Origin: Tetrapyrgos nigripes
Lineage: Eukaryota; Basidiomycota; Agaricomycetes; Agaricales; Campanellaceae
Direction: 5' to 3'
DNA: 64,000 nucleotides
NCBI GenBank assembly: GCA_013368315.1
Contig: JAACJM010000125.1
Span: forward strand, 186,001 to 250,000
The notes below the pieces were generated by a model that ran no database searches, had not been told where the DNA came from, and saw nothing but the letters and a program-made list of their open reading frames with translations. The position numbers and the translations under genes were made by a program. Shown in pieces: positions 1 to 11,936 of the stretch (positions are counted from its first letter, which is position 1; each line of letters opens with the position of its first letter).

Positions 1-559
1 TAGACTGATCTTTCAGTTGTTGGTATTAACTTTTGTAGGAGACTGCAATGGAAAACTAAAGGCTAAAGAGCATGAGCATGAAAGAAAATGTAAGAATGTG
101 CAAACCATGGACATGAGCTGATTTCGTTGGAGAATCTGTACTCGAGATGAAGGCAAGCTTGAAGGATGAGAAATGCCAACCATGACGTCATTAGTCCTTG
201 GAGGACCCAGTCCAGACTGCAATTCGGTTGTCGTGGAGACTGCAATATAAATCTGCAGTCATGGGAAGATAGCAAAAGTCGACCTAAGTTAACTCGGCCT
301 CGTGAAGTCATAGACCACATAATGAAGTTAATAGATTGTATTGCGCTTGCAGCTTTGAATGAGTTACTTGCTGCAATTGCATGATGTTGTATCTACTTTT
401 TACAAGCTTTTATACTATGTACTACTGTGGCTGAGGAAATCTGTAAATAGAGCAAAGTGGTGCTTAGTGGATACTACGATGTAATGTCTGAGATCAGTAG
501 CTATGTAAGTATGGAGTAAAGTGGAAAGTGAGTGGTGTGTATGTGGCTAATTATATAGA
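1..559. other. No supported gene
   Basis: Only short uninformative open frames occur here. The POT transporter remnant to the right reads leftward and its recognisable sequence ends near 560, so its C-terminal half is missing. No recognisable repeat was seen. Confidence 0.4.
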
Positions 560-1550
560 ATTCCAACACCCCCTCCTCACTTCATCTACCCAATGATCAT
601 CAAACATCATCCACAACAGTCATTGCCCTGGCTTTTGCTTGCTCGGTTTAGCATTCTCCCAAAAATCATCAGCTCAAAAGTTTTTGTACAGTCAGATTGG
701 ATTAGCTGTCCACTGGCCCTTGGCAGTGAATTGCCAAAGACGAAAGATGGTGGCTATGACAGCCTGTGGGTGGTGTATGGTTGTAGTTGTTATGGCTGGC
801 CCACATGATGATTGGGCAGATTAAAAAGATGATGCTGGGGAGGGTGAATGCGAGGTAGAAACCAATGTACTGGAATGGATGGGGAGGCCAACGTTGGTAT
901 AGAGTAATGACTTACTTTTTCTGAAGAACTCATTGAGAGACGGCCAATGAGTGAACCCAAGTTGATGAAGAGGTAAAAATACTAGGGGGCTGTAGTCAGT
1001 ATAACTTGGCCAGAAAAGCAAACTACTACACTGGTGGAGATGTTTGATTTGAACATACCAGTACCTAAAGAACATACAGTCAGTATTGGAACCACTACAC
1101 TCAACAAATCACATACCAAGACCAGTGACCAACATTCTGATAATGAAGCACGCCAAAGGATTGTCAGAATGCTCAATAACACCAGGACAATATGGCCAAC
1201 CAGAGCCACAGCAGTAGCAACACAGATAATGTTATGATGGCCCCAGTAAGTGTCAGCAAGGTATCCACCAAAATGGGAGTGACATATGCCCAAAATTGGT
1301 AGAAAGTAGTTAAGCCAGTGGAAGTTTGTTGTCCTCTTCCCAAGGCACCAGCTTGACCATCAGCACCACTGGCACCAGTACATAAGCTGTCAAGTAGTGA
1401 TTGCTGGATGGAATTTGTGAATACAATGGAACAGCCATAGTACTGAGAGGGAAACAGTTCATGCCAACTCTTATTGGACAAATGGAAGCATATCACATAC
1501 CGAAAAGTGTTCTGCCATTTCAATGATACTGATCACTGGAAGAGATTAGA
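560..1550 (-). pseudogene. POT/PTR2-family peptide transporter remnant
   Basis: This is a decayed fragment of a proton-coupled oligopeptide transporter (POT/PTR2), a 12-helix plasma-membrane carrier that imports di- and tripeptides. Reading leftward one sees EMAEHFS, then a clean 58-bp intron (1443-1500), then YYGCSIVFTN, AGALGRGQQTSTGLTTFYQF and WAYVTPIL. A one-base frameshift near 1272 leads to GYLADTYWGHH and GTGMFKSNIS. Another shift near 1030 leads to FYLAFTLPSIIFLICP and finally ADDFWENAKPS and WVDEVRR. These follow the order of fungal PTR2 helices 1 to about 6. The frame is broken at least three times, in-frame stops are present (one TGA at 674-676 sits before ADDFWE), and the C-terminal half is absent. 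It cannot make a transporter. Family assignment is confident; the exact ends are estimates. Confidence 0.8.
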
Positions 1551-4112
1551 CCTTGCACCTCCACCAGACAAACTCGCTCCTGGGCTGGAGGGAAGGTCAA
1601 CATAGACCTGTGGAGGCTGACATGGATCCATACTTGTCCATAGAATGCACTGAAATGGCATAATTGGGTGAAAAAGATGGTGGTGGGGAGCCAAGTGGAG
1701 GTGAAGATGGTATGGATGCAGAGATGGTCCAGCTCTCCCAGAAGATGACCCAGTGTCAGAACTACTGCTGAGAGGGGTAAGGAAGGCCTAGCTTCTAGTT
1801 CATATGCTGGAGGTCCAGAAGCTGGTGCTCCTAGCATAAGCATGCAAAACTTGAGAATAGGAAGAGCTGGTAACACACCTTTTACATCAAATCCTGGCTT
1901 CCTGAACCTGTGCATATCTTCACCAACCTTTCTTCCATGTGCAATCCTTCAAGCCAACAAAGATCCAGAATACTGGCAGTGTCACTGTACTGGAATCCAG
2001 CTGCCATCGCACCTTCTTCAATATTCATGAAGATATCCTCTTGCACAACACTGTGGCAAACAAATTATTGAGCTTGAAGATGGTATGACCAGATCCTCTC
2101 ACTCAGCACAAAGCTAAATGAGTGAGTGAAGAAGAAGATTTCGATGCTTTCTGCCTCACAGCGCACAGGTCAGGTTTTGTAGAAGTTGAAGTCACTCTTT
2201 TATCAGTGTGTCAAACCTCCCATTCCTGCCTGTCATTTGTTTAAATCCTTTTCAGAGCACCAGCTCTGGCATTCCTACTCAATGAGTCACCAGTGGCTTG
2301 AACTATTGGCTGTATGACCCCAACACCCAGAGCTAGAAGTATGGGGCAACTACCTCAACTGCCCAGAAGTGCTGTGACCAGATCAATGGTCAGTGCAAAA
2401 CCAACTATGAAGTTGTCATTTATGTGGAATCTGATGATATATTTGCAACTGGTAAGCATTGTGTCTCTTCAATTGGTATATTCTACTACTTTGTGCCTAA
2501 AATCTCGCAATCCCAGCTGTGCAATGCCATGGTTGTAAGTCTACATTGTTCCTCTTGTGTGTTAATGGATCCCAATCATTGAAAGGTCATCATATTCACC
2601 AAGAACTATTTCATGTCAGTACTCATTCCCAAGCAACTGTGCTCAATGCCACACTATCTGCATCTCGCTATTGCATTCAGTGTCCAATTTTGAGAAGAGC
2701 ACTTTGGCTTTCTTCTGGCAATCACTAATCCTGCATCAAAGTTGTTGTGTAAATGCTGTCTCAATGTTTTGTTGTTTTTGCTATGATTTCAAGTAATCAA
2801 TGTTATGGATGTGTGTGAGAGAGGCATGCGAGGAGACAGTTGGGCCAATGAAATGGTCTTTTCAGCTTCTTTTCTAGCTGACTGCTGCTCCAAAGCCCTT
2901 GCCTCCAGCTGTAAGGAGTGAAGACAGGACCCAGACTAGCCTGTCAAATGCGCCTGATAAGCTACGCTGAGCAGAAGACTTCTGGCACATTCTAAGAGAG
3001 CTGAACAGTGTTTCGGGGTTCAGAGAGGAGCCAGGGGAGCCATGAGGAGGTGCAGACCAGCCAAGGCACTGCCAAATGAAAGTCATTGCTGCGTTCTTAG
3101 TCACAATAACCCTCAGTGACCTGTCCCAGCACTTCCCAAGTTGTTTAGAAATGGTGCCATTACACATGTCTTAGGTTTGGGACCTGGCAGCTACCACTGG
3201 CCTCGAAATGAGGATCCTGAGTACTTGACTGGTATTTGTATCACACCAGGATGGGACTTTGACGAAGTGTAGCTGGACTCTTGGTTGGCGAAGGAGTAAT
3301 GATATATAAGATGGTGGTAGAGAATGTGAAGATGTAGGCTCTGAAACAAGAACGTGATTGAGGTCAGATGAGATGAACAATAGTACATGACATGCAGAAT
3401 GTATAGAGAAAACTCTCCCAAGGCCCATTCTCCTATCTTCTCATCATTTCATGTTGAAATTGTGCGACATTAGACTATTTCGGTGACCCAGTGACCCAAA
3501 GCCTTGCGAAATCGAAGATGATGGGCCAGTCAAGACAGTCTATAAATCATGAAAACATCACCATAGCATAGAAAAATATGCCCTAACAGGTCAGCATACT
3601 GTAGAAAATAAAATAAAATCACATCTATAATATGTCTGCCACATCACTCACAGCAATGAAACAAATGAAGTAAGTGAAGTTTTTTTTAGAAGTAGCCTTG
3701 TTGCTGTGGAATTTCCAGGGAAATGGCTCTCTTAGAGGGAAAAAGTGTAGGTTACGAGGCCTTTAGGCTGAGTTAATTTATGTCGTAGCGACCTCCCAGA
3801 TCTTTTCCACGGGTTCAAACTCCCACCCCTGTTCATTGGCGCTCATTAGGCGCTCATCTGGATCAAAGACCTATGACGTTCACAGCTTCCTTGAACCAAC
3901 GCAAGGCCGTTCTGTCGACAACCACAACGTCATGCAAACATCATGGTAGCTGGCAGCGTGTCGACTCTCTCGTTTTCACTGCCAGCGTTGACAATGTCCA
4001 CCACCCTATTCCTCCACTCCTCAAGCTTGCCTTCGCATCGAGTACAAACCTTGTAATTCTTGTCTTCAAATCCTCTTTCATTGTTTTAGCTCTCCTTCTC
4101 TCAGCAGCTGCA
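1551..4112. other. Gene-poor interval with only weak ORFs
   Basis: Open frames here (for example minus 1520-1915, plus 2314-2728, minus 2874-3167 and minus 3171-3428) are short and match no family I recognise. The minus 1520-1915 frame lies just upstream of the transporter remnant and could include its cytoplasmic N-terminus, but shows no diagnostic motif. No long tandem repeat is evident. Confidence 0.35.
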
Positions 4113-4121
4113 GTGTAGTCA

Positions 4122-4829
4122 GGATAAAACTATTTAGGAACCCCTGCACTGGCAGGAACCCCCCTTTGCTTATTTGGGAACCCGGTCACACTAGGTCACA
4201 TCGAGTCACGATGCGAGGCGCTGGCGAGAATACGCGTACTGTAGGCGTAGATTGTAGTGAAAAATGTCCATTAATATTAGAAACATGTCTAGATGCACAG
4301 AGACACATAGAATAGGGGAGAAACAGCGTAATTGGTGGTGAAAATTGGTTAAAAGATTATGGAAAAGTACTGATTGTGTCTAAACTACATTAACACAGGG
4401 TTCTGAGGCATAGAAATCAAAACAGGGAGCAGCAGGCATGAAAAGAAATGTCAGTTCAACAACGGCATGCACCTCAGACCACTCTACAAGCCAAACTTCG
4501 TACACAGCACCTCAAAGACCGCATACTCTCACATACTATGCTAAGCTGAGCTCGAAGACCTTGGAAACTTCAATGGAAAGACCAAAATTGCTATGATAAT
4601 GTGAAGAGCTTATGACTGTGGAGAACGCGTGAGTATGTAGTACTAGGTCCTCGCCAACGGCATCCTGTAGTGAAGGCAACATGCGAGGGGGACACTGGCA
4701 CAGAAATTTGGTGTCAGAGACTGAAGAACAACACCAAAGACAACCACTATTTGATCGCGACTCAAGCATGACAAAGGTGTAACAGACGCTAACTTTGTGT
4801 TTGTGGCGGGTTCCTAAATAGTTTCATCT
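4122..4829. mobile_element. MITE-like DNA element with TIRs and TSD
   Basis: A 708-bp element is bounded by terminal inverted repeats of about 23 bp. The left end (4122-4144) and the reverse complement of the right end (4807-4829) match at about 20 positions and share the core AACTATTTAGGAACCC. The direct repeat GTGTAGTCA flanks both sides (4113-4121 and 4830-4838), giving an 8- or 9-bp target-site duplication. It contains no transposase frame, so it is non-autonomous. An 8-bp duplication would suit hAT or Zisupton-type transposases and 9 bp would suit Mutator; the termini alone do not decide. Confidence 0.8.
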
Positions 4830-4995
4830 GTGTAGTCAATATAAGAGTAAAATTTTGGCTTTATTGAACAGGCCTCGTAGCTTGCCATGCAAAGCAATGG
4901 CTTTTTACCCCAGTAATTTCACTCTAACATGACCTGTAGTATGGCTGCTGGAGTTGCCTCTGCACTGCCTGCCACAGTGCAGCACTCAATATAGG

Positions 4996-6390
4996 GATTT
5001 CTGACTTCCCAAGGTTCTCAGTGGGTCCTGGGACTTCCCACTGACACATGCTGGGACTTTCTATCCTACCATATTCTCTGGGACTTCCCCAACTGTTACC
5101 CACCTTGGGAACTCCCTCCATCACCTCAAGGGACTTCCCAAGGACCCACCACATCCAGGGACAACCCAGCCTCTGCACTTGGGACTTCCCGACTGTGGCC
5201 TCCCTTTGGGAACTCCCTCCATCACTTCATGGGACTTCTATTATCTGGATGACTGATATACCTGCCTAGTTTGGAAATATTGGTATATTCCTTTTTAGGA
5301 ACACTAACCCTAATTTTCCTATTTGGGAAACATTGTGCCTCTTTGTGTCAAGTTGAAAAAACTGCACTTCAGGCACCCATATATAGGTGCCTAGTTCAGT
5401 GGATTTGGTCCCTAGCATCAATAGCCTAGTGAGGCCTAGTAGCCAGGGATCTATCCAGATCCCTGGGACTTAAACTCACTCCATTGAAATGCACCCTGGG
5501 ATTTCCCACATGCATTGTGGGAGCTCCCGGGACTACCCATCCCCAGTTGGGACTACCCATTTCCACCACCTGGGACTTCCCCATTGTCACACTGTCACAC
5601 TCATCTGTATTTAGAAATTTGCTGTTGTAGCCAGCTGGAAAGAAATATAGATCACCACTCTGCTGGCTTTGCACTATCATACACTCAATATTGTTTATGT
5701 CCTATATAGTTGGCCCCTTTTATTTAGTTTTTATTTCATCCCCAGTGTATGAAAGCACAATTTTTCTATTCTCAAACTTACCAACATTTCAGTGTTTTAC
5801 CACTGGTTCTATCAGTATTAGTATAAATCAAAACTTTCCTCTACTGAACACCTTCATCATATTCAGTGCATCTCTGCAGCTCTCAGTATTCCAGATACCT
5901 AGGGCATGCCTGATCCCAAGGTAAATTATAAACCATATATCTACCAACTGCTCTTGTAATTCTTATATGAATTTATTGTATCACTTTGGCTTTCTTATGT
6001 TTTCTTTTGTCAAATTCTTTCCTTCACAAACATCTCAAGGCATAGCCTGGATACTGGGACTTCCCATTGACACTGCTTGGATAATGGGACTTCCCATGGA
6101 TTTGCAATGTTTGCTGGGACTTCCCATTGCCTGTTGATTGTGGTTGGGACATCCCACATGCATGCACTGGGACTACCCACTTTCTCCCAGTGTCTGGGAT
6201 CTCCTTCTTGTCATCCTTCAGGGAACTCCCATCTTGGCATATTCCGTGGGACTTCCCATGCACTTACCTATCATGGGACATCCCAGCTCCTACTCTTTGG
6301 ACATCCCCAGCTGTGCCCCCCTTTGGAAAGTCCCATACAGAAGGGTATGGGACTTCCCAGTTGCAAACCCCAGCTGGCAGCTCCCATACT
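4996..6390. repeat. Clustered GGGACTTCCC near-palindrome repeats
   Basis: About 25 copies of a 12-bp near-palindrome, consensus TGGGACTTCCCA, with variants such as TGGGAACTCCCT and TGGGACATCCCA, occur in three clusters: 4996-5240, 5450-5585 and 6050-6385. In the third cluster spacing is fairly regular at about 25-32 bp. The DNA between motifs is not obviously repeated, so this is not an ordinary satellite. Frames through it, such as plus 6077-6433, simply translate the repeat. No function is assigned. Confidence 0.85.
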
Positions 6391-7552
6391 TGCAGTAAGT
6401 AGTTCTCTGTATATGTATTTTTTTTTGAACTGAATGTGATTACAACTTTGCATAAGTACTTGATATTCCTAATAGTTCAGTTGTTAGTACATACATACAT
6501 GTATAGATACTGACAGTGATTCCAGCTTTGAATTTGCTGTAAGCTTCGATTTCTGTGGCATTATAAAAGCCATAGGCCCTACTTTTGGACTGTCAATACT
6601 TATATTCCTAGTCACCTTTTTCCCCGTGTATCCAATCCAGGTGTACGCCTGTTGTATGCCAGATAAAGCAGGGATACATGTTTTTTGAATCATCTTGTGT
6701 ATGTTTTGTGTCAATCATGGTTCGGGATGTAGACATGTATACAGTAGTTTATACATTTAACGACTGCCCAATACAAGCTTTGGCTTTCGTACAAAACCAC
6801 CATCTATGCAATCGGTATAGTATATATAGGCCAGGAATGATGTATGAATTTAGAAAAGAGTCTTGGTATTGGAAGAGGTTGTATGAGTTTACTTATTTTG
6901 CACACTAAATAATGCCAGAAGTTATATTCTGAAGCGGGACGAAAAAGGAGTTAAAGCCAACAGATGCACCCCGACTCAGAATATGGAATGTAATCCAGGA
7001 CAGCTTGCTTAAGGCGCTGTAGCTGAGTCTGATGTTACGAGGCCCTTTAGGGTCTCGTTCTTATAACATGACGCTCCCGTGGGTGGCTGTGCTGAATAGG
7101 TCTACCGGTTTCCGGTGTCATTTGATCACCGTAACCGGTCACCGGCTGTTGCCGAAAAGCGCGCAGTCCTTTGCAACAACACCCATCATCCTTCATCCAT
7201 ACATCCATGAAGATAATGACATTGTTATTTCTTATATTAAGTATGGATGAAATCTTGGGCCTCGTTACTGCCATGCGAAGCGGTGGCCCACATCCCCTTC
7301 ATACGATGATTCTCCTGGAAGGAGAATCCAGACTAAGTACTGCAGAAAAAGTTATCTCCATTTGAATTCCATAAACTATTCTTGTTTCATCTATTCTTGC
7401 TTACCTATTCTTGCTTCAAATTCAAGCCTGGGTTCACCATGTAAGTAAGGGACGTCTTCTGATGATGATGGTTGCATTTGAGTCTCAAGAAAGTGCTTGT
7501 ATTCAATAGCAACAATGTTGAAGCCTATGTGCTAAGCCCTATAAGAGGATGT
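6391..7552. other. No supported gene; local CpG-rich patch at 7030-7160
   Basis: No convincing gene is visible. A short stretch at about 7030-7160 is noticeably richer in CG dinucleotides than its surroundings (it contains CCGGTTTCCGG, ACCGGTCACCGG and GCGCGC) and could be a relict promoter or less-decayed DNA. Plus 7032-7365 frames cross it without recognisable domains. Confidence 0.3.
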
Positions 7553-9552
7553 TCAGGCCTTGGAACCTGAGTGGTTGGAATTGGAAGGAAATGTGTCTAT
7601 CATTTCGATATTGCCATCTTCATCAATGTACACATTGTCATCCTCGTCCCCATCAATGACAATAACCACCTTTTCCTTCCCTTTCCTGTTGGCATTCGCT
7701 GAAGAATCATAGTTGAAAACCTGCCCATCAGTCTCGTCATTTTCATCCTCCATCATTTGGGCTTGGGCGTGAAGAGCTTGAAGTGACTGATTGAGTTGGA
7801 AACCTGGTTCAGGGACTGTGAGGGCTTTTCCACCAAGGGTAATAGCTTGTGTGGGGTCGAGTTGGACCTATGGTACAGCTACGTGGGTGGGTTCAGATTT
7901 CTTCTTGGATGAAGTGATAAGTTCACCAGTTTCTGAATAATGAGCTCCTTTGACTAATAGATAGCGATTATAGAGAGAGAGAAGGCGTCAGTCAGTGGGT
8001 TTGACAGACACTGCGAGGTGGGAGGGAGGGAAATGCTAGTAATACTCATACTCACCAAACAATCCAACTTGTGTGTTGAACGATGAAATAAGGACTATTA
8101 CTGACAAACTTGTTTGGAAGATTGACAGCTGTGGCAGTGGCATAGTGGCCCATTGAAACCTCAGCTTGCTTGGCTAGGTAGACACCTAGAGTAGCTGGGA
8201 TTAGAAAGTTGTCAGTACTTAGAAGCTGAAGAACCACTGAAAGAGCCTTTCTTACCATTCCCATATGCCCTTCCATGAGTAACCATCTTGTACCAGAGCC
8301 TGTTCCAAATAATGGAGTGCCAGTTGGGTAAAGGAGAACTGTGGAAGGCCTAGAAAATTCGGTCAAGGTCAGCTTTAGCTCTGTGAAAAGAAAAAACTAC
8401 TACTGACATATAACAAAGGACACACTTTGGCATTAGCATCTCTGCTTTGTGCTTCCTCAGTAGCAGTCTTGAACTTATCTTCAGCATCAGGTCATCTAGA
8501 AGATGGAAGGGAAGATGAGGTCAAACTAGGCCACTGTATAATAAGGAAACAACATCTGTCTGCATACCGATATGCTTAATATGCTCTTCACCACTTGTAA
8601 TTTCTTCCAAATCCGCCAAACAAGAGCCAACGATCCTGGGGACACAAAAAAGGCAAAGGTTAGTACCAGCTGGCAGTGAAGATGAAAACCTCCAAGGCCA
8701 ATAGAAGACAGACATACCACCTCAAAACCAACCAAGCAGCAGGCAAAATTTGTGCATTCATCTCTTTCAATGTTGGCTTGGATTTCCCACTTCTGACTTT
8801 GCAGTCAAGGTGTTTCCTGTTAATTGGGCAAAAAGAACAAGAGAGAAATGAGTCAGTGCTGACAAAGAATGACAATAGCAGAGAGAAAAATAAGAATGGA
8901 AAGAAGACACCCACTTCATATCATCAATAGACAGCAAACTATCAATCAACACCATAATCACTACCATCCTCTCTCCCATACTCAGCTCATCAAAGTCAAC
9001 CAAACCATCCAGTCCTGGTCTCAGTTGCTTTGATTCTGCAGCACTAGTGCCTGTCCCATCACCAGCAGCAACCACTCCACTCAGAACAGGGACAACTCAA
9101 TGAGTTGTAATAGGCTGAACGATTTTTTAGGGTCTACTGGGTTGACATGGAGACCGATACCAACAGGGAGAGGTTCATCTAGGATGCCTTCAGCAGTGGA
9201 GGAGTAGGTGAGGGAGACGAGGAGGTCGACAGCGCTGGAGTTGTGGATTATTTTGTACTGGGATAAATAAATAAAAACGAGGACACTTAGGAAATTGCAT
9301 AAAGGCCAGAGAAGAAGGTTAAAGAGAGGAAGAGAAAGAGAGAGTTGGGAAATTTATACGCGTAGATAAAAGATGTGTGCAAAGAAAGAAAGAGCAAGTA
9401 GAACGACATACCTCTAAACTCAGCCTTAGACCAAAACTATAGTACTGGTAAGAACAAAGTGTGCTATCACACACATAGGGTTTGAGAGCCTCATAATCAG
9501 CTACTAGCTTGCGATGACAGATGACACAGTAGTGAGTTCAGAGCTATTATCC
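7553..9552 (-). pseudogene. PARP/E2-type (UBC-PARP) protein, decayed multi-exon gene
   Basis: This matches the fungal family pairing a poly(ADP-ribose) polymerase-like region with a ubiquitin-conjugating fold. Exons readable leftward are about 9412-9552 (CVICHRKL and YVCDSTLCSYQYYSFGL), 8915-9257 (AVDLLVSLTYSS), 8718-8816, 8578-8635 (LVLRWIVGS forms across the splice), 8426-8495 (DAEDKFKTATEEAQ), 8256-8380, 8056-8194 (GVYLAKQAEVSMGHYA, NSPYFIVQHTSWIVW) and about 7553-7985 (RYLLVKG, then a Lys/Asp-rich tail). Introns are 50-150 bp with GT...AG ends. The PARP segment before GVYLAK lacks the usual HG(S/T) core and reads YPTGTPLF. There is a frameshift near 9100, a TAG in the last exon and a lost acceptor near 7985. 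It is probably non-functional. Confidence 0.7.
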
Positions 9553-10024
9553 CTGAAAAAGCATTACCACGAAAAGAGAGAGAAAGAGGGAGAAAGAAGA
9601 GTCAGCAAAACATTTACTAACAACAGCACTGAAAAGGTGAGATGAAAGGCGAAACAGAACACACTATCAGCCTTCTAACAAGAGTGTTAAGGACGCTTTC
9701 TTAACCTCTTCACAGTCGTTAACCAGTTCTTTGCATTTCGGTTTCTTGAGAACAATGTGCATTGTGAGTTTTGCTGAGCAGTTTCTCTGACGATGCTCCC
9801 GTCAGAACTGCTGTATTACCTGTAGTATATAATGCATAGATACATGTACTATTACTTTGAAGCATACCGCTGAATTATACTACAAGACTTTACAATTGCC
9901 ACAATACATATACTTTGCACCCTAACTAATATCCCAAGAAACCAAGAAACGACAGCAAGAAAAGAAAACAACTGCAACGAAGTAACAACAACTCAAGTAC
10001 TTGCAATTCCCCTTGTCTCTACAA
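9553..10024. other. Interval between two decayed genes
   Basis: Intron-like pyrimidine tracts precede the first recognised PARP-type exon, but no upstream exon could be identified. The N-terminal exons of that gene were either lost or are too diverged to see. Nothing else is supported here. Confidence 0.3.
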
Positions 10025-10411
10025 ACACCTTTGCCGTCTCAATGGCCTTACACACTTCCTTCAAGCCAAAAACCTGCCTCATGATGAATTTTTTGCGATG
10101 ATGTCGACAGCAGTCTGGACATGCCCTGTGGATCTTCGTTGTGTACCAGAGGACTTGTCAGTGAGATTCCCTCTCTGCCGTCACAGTCAGTTCTACCAAC
10201 TCGACAGAAAGAACATATCACCACCCATCCATGGCATACGCAGCCTCTCTACCCAGTACCTTCACCACCACACCAGTCTAAAATTCTTAGACTTATGTCG
10301 GCTTTTCCACTCCTTGACTCTCCTCTGCCGAGCACGTCCAGTTGATCCTATCTTGTACTCCATGCTCCCTTTACCCTCGTTTAACCTCAACACATAGACT
10401 GTGGACATCGT
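10025..10411 (-). pseudogene. MUG113/T5orf172-like (GIY-YIG-related) remnant
   Basis: A minus-strand frame starting near 10411 reads TVYVLRL, then YKIGSTGRARQRRVKEWKSR, then LVWWCGE. This is the N-terminal signature of the T5orf172/DUF1766 (MUG113) domain, a GIY-YIG-related fold. Continuing leftward but across frames are YWVERLR, VELVELTVTAERES and CPDCCRHHRKKF, matching the domain's later C-x-x-C...H-x-E-x-F segment, here with K for E. At least two frame changes and two TGA codons interrupt it, so it is decayed. In this family the domain is often a C-terminal module. The region upstream to about 11880 may hold other parts of the gene but shows no recognisable motif. Confidence 0.55.
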
Positions 10412-11489
10412 TGGTGGACTGTCGGCCCCACTCAAGCATACTGGAATGGTTTGCAAAACTGACCATTGACGTGCTAAACGACCCACATACCATGGCGAGT
10501 GCTGTTGCAGGCAACATTGACAGTGGGCTGACGGCATTGGCTAGTCTGGGAGAGGAATGGTGCTGGTGGGTTTTGGGAGAGTAAATAAGGCTTTGGTGGA
10601 TGTAGCAGAGCGATGACAACTTTGGCTTGGCAGCTTTGAAAGAGGGATCATGGCTTTGGCACATTTTGAACAGGGATAACGACATTGTAAGGGTTGGCAG
10701 AGGAATGACGGTGTTAGCAGAAAGACCCACAGCTGTCAGGTGCTAAGCCGAGTTTAGGAAAGGGCGTGGGAGGAGGTAGTAGAGAGAGGCGGGGCATCGG
10801 TGTTTGTCGATATTTTTGGCCGTCGCTTTGTCTTTCTTCCTCTGACCAACAGCTTGGCACGGAGACCACAATAACACCCGAACTCTGACCATAACCCATC
10901 TAATAGTCCTCCATTCTCTCTTCTTCATCTTTCCCAATCTCAGCCATTCTTCAAGCCACTATCCACATCCGTTTCATTCTCCTGGTATTCCACTCTGTGT
11001 AATGCACTCCCATATATCCACCCTCACAATGCCAGGTCGACTTCATCACCATTCAGCCATTCTGGAAGCTCTTGCACACGTTTTCCAGGGTTATCTGGGT
11101 CCACAAGAGCAATTCCGACGTTGTCAAAACCCCATAATCGACTCAAGAATGGATAGCAGCTGCCACCTCATCAGAGTCCCAAATCCATGCCTACGCTGTG
11201 GAGTCGGTTCAGGTTGGATTTGGATGGACTTTCAAAGGTTTTTTTTGTCTGATCATGTGCTAGTGGACTTGAGTTGGAGGTTGGCTTACTTCCTGAGGTG
11301 AATGACACCTCGTGGATGTACCGCTGCTGTTTTTTTGTGGTGGGCTCTCTTGACTAAATCTTGTTGGTGCATCTCATTTTCCTTCTCTTGCCATCCACCA
11401 TGCCCTTGATTGCTCCCTTTCAGCATTTCAACTCCCAGCCAACGCTAGAGCCTGGGTTTTCTTGTTGTCACAAAGTGTCCCCGACCATG

Positions 11490-11880
11490 TCATCTTCCTA
11501 CCACACTATCCCACTTGCCAACAATACCCAACTCAACATACATCGCCTCTCCCACTGTGGCCCAAGCTTTATCACTCAGCATCCTTTTAATAGTCTTGAC
11601 TGACAGCCTCTTCAAATCCTCTTGTATTTCCGTCCCCTTATCGACATAATCAACTTCATGTCCATGCCCATCACCAGCACTGACACCCATTCCCATTTGC
11701 GTCTTGTTTGGTTCTGGTACCACCCACAACTTGTACAAACTCATGCATCTCATCAGTCCTAGCCAGTGCCAAAAATATCTCCTCTTGCACATCCCAATAA
11801 ACTGAAGGTGAATCTCTCCCAGAAACGCTTCCATCACATCTGTTCAAGCTAGGCATCAACCCCAAGTCGAAAAAGTTCAT
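11490..11880 (-). CDS. Unidentified minus-strand coding remnant
   Basis: Two overlapping minus frames are open here (115 and 69 codons). One contains LKRLSVKTIKRMLSDKAWAT, a plausible charged helical segment. The switch between frames near 11700 suggests a frameshift or an unrecognised intron. It reads toward the GIY-YIG-like remnant and may be an upstream exon of it. No family was recognised. Confidence 0.25.
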
Positions 11881-11936
11881 TTTGCCAAGACGGTTTAGGC
11901 CCTAATCCAGCACGTTATTGAGTTCCAAGGATGATG

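Noticed and set aside
1034..1237. Plus frame across the transporter region
   Set aside because: The minus strand carries clear POT motifs at the same place.
3750..3850. Possible tRNA with B-box GGGTTCAAACTCCC
   Set aside because: The T-stem pairs at only about three positions and there is no convincing A box or acceptor.
5296..5320. Telomere-like ACTAACCCTAA
   Set aside because: Single short match; no tandem array.
4996..6390. CRISPR-like array or NF-kB-type sites
   Set aside because: The repeated unit is only about 12 bp, variants are many and the genome is fungal. The resemblance to an animal kappa-B site is coincidental, since fungi lack that factor.
6077..6433. 118-codon plus frame and overlapping frames
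   Set aside because: They translate the GGGACTTCCC repeat in several frames at once.
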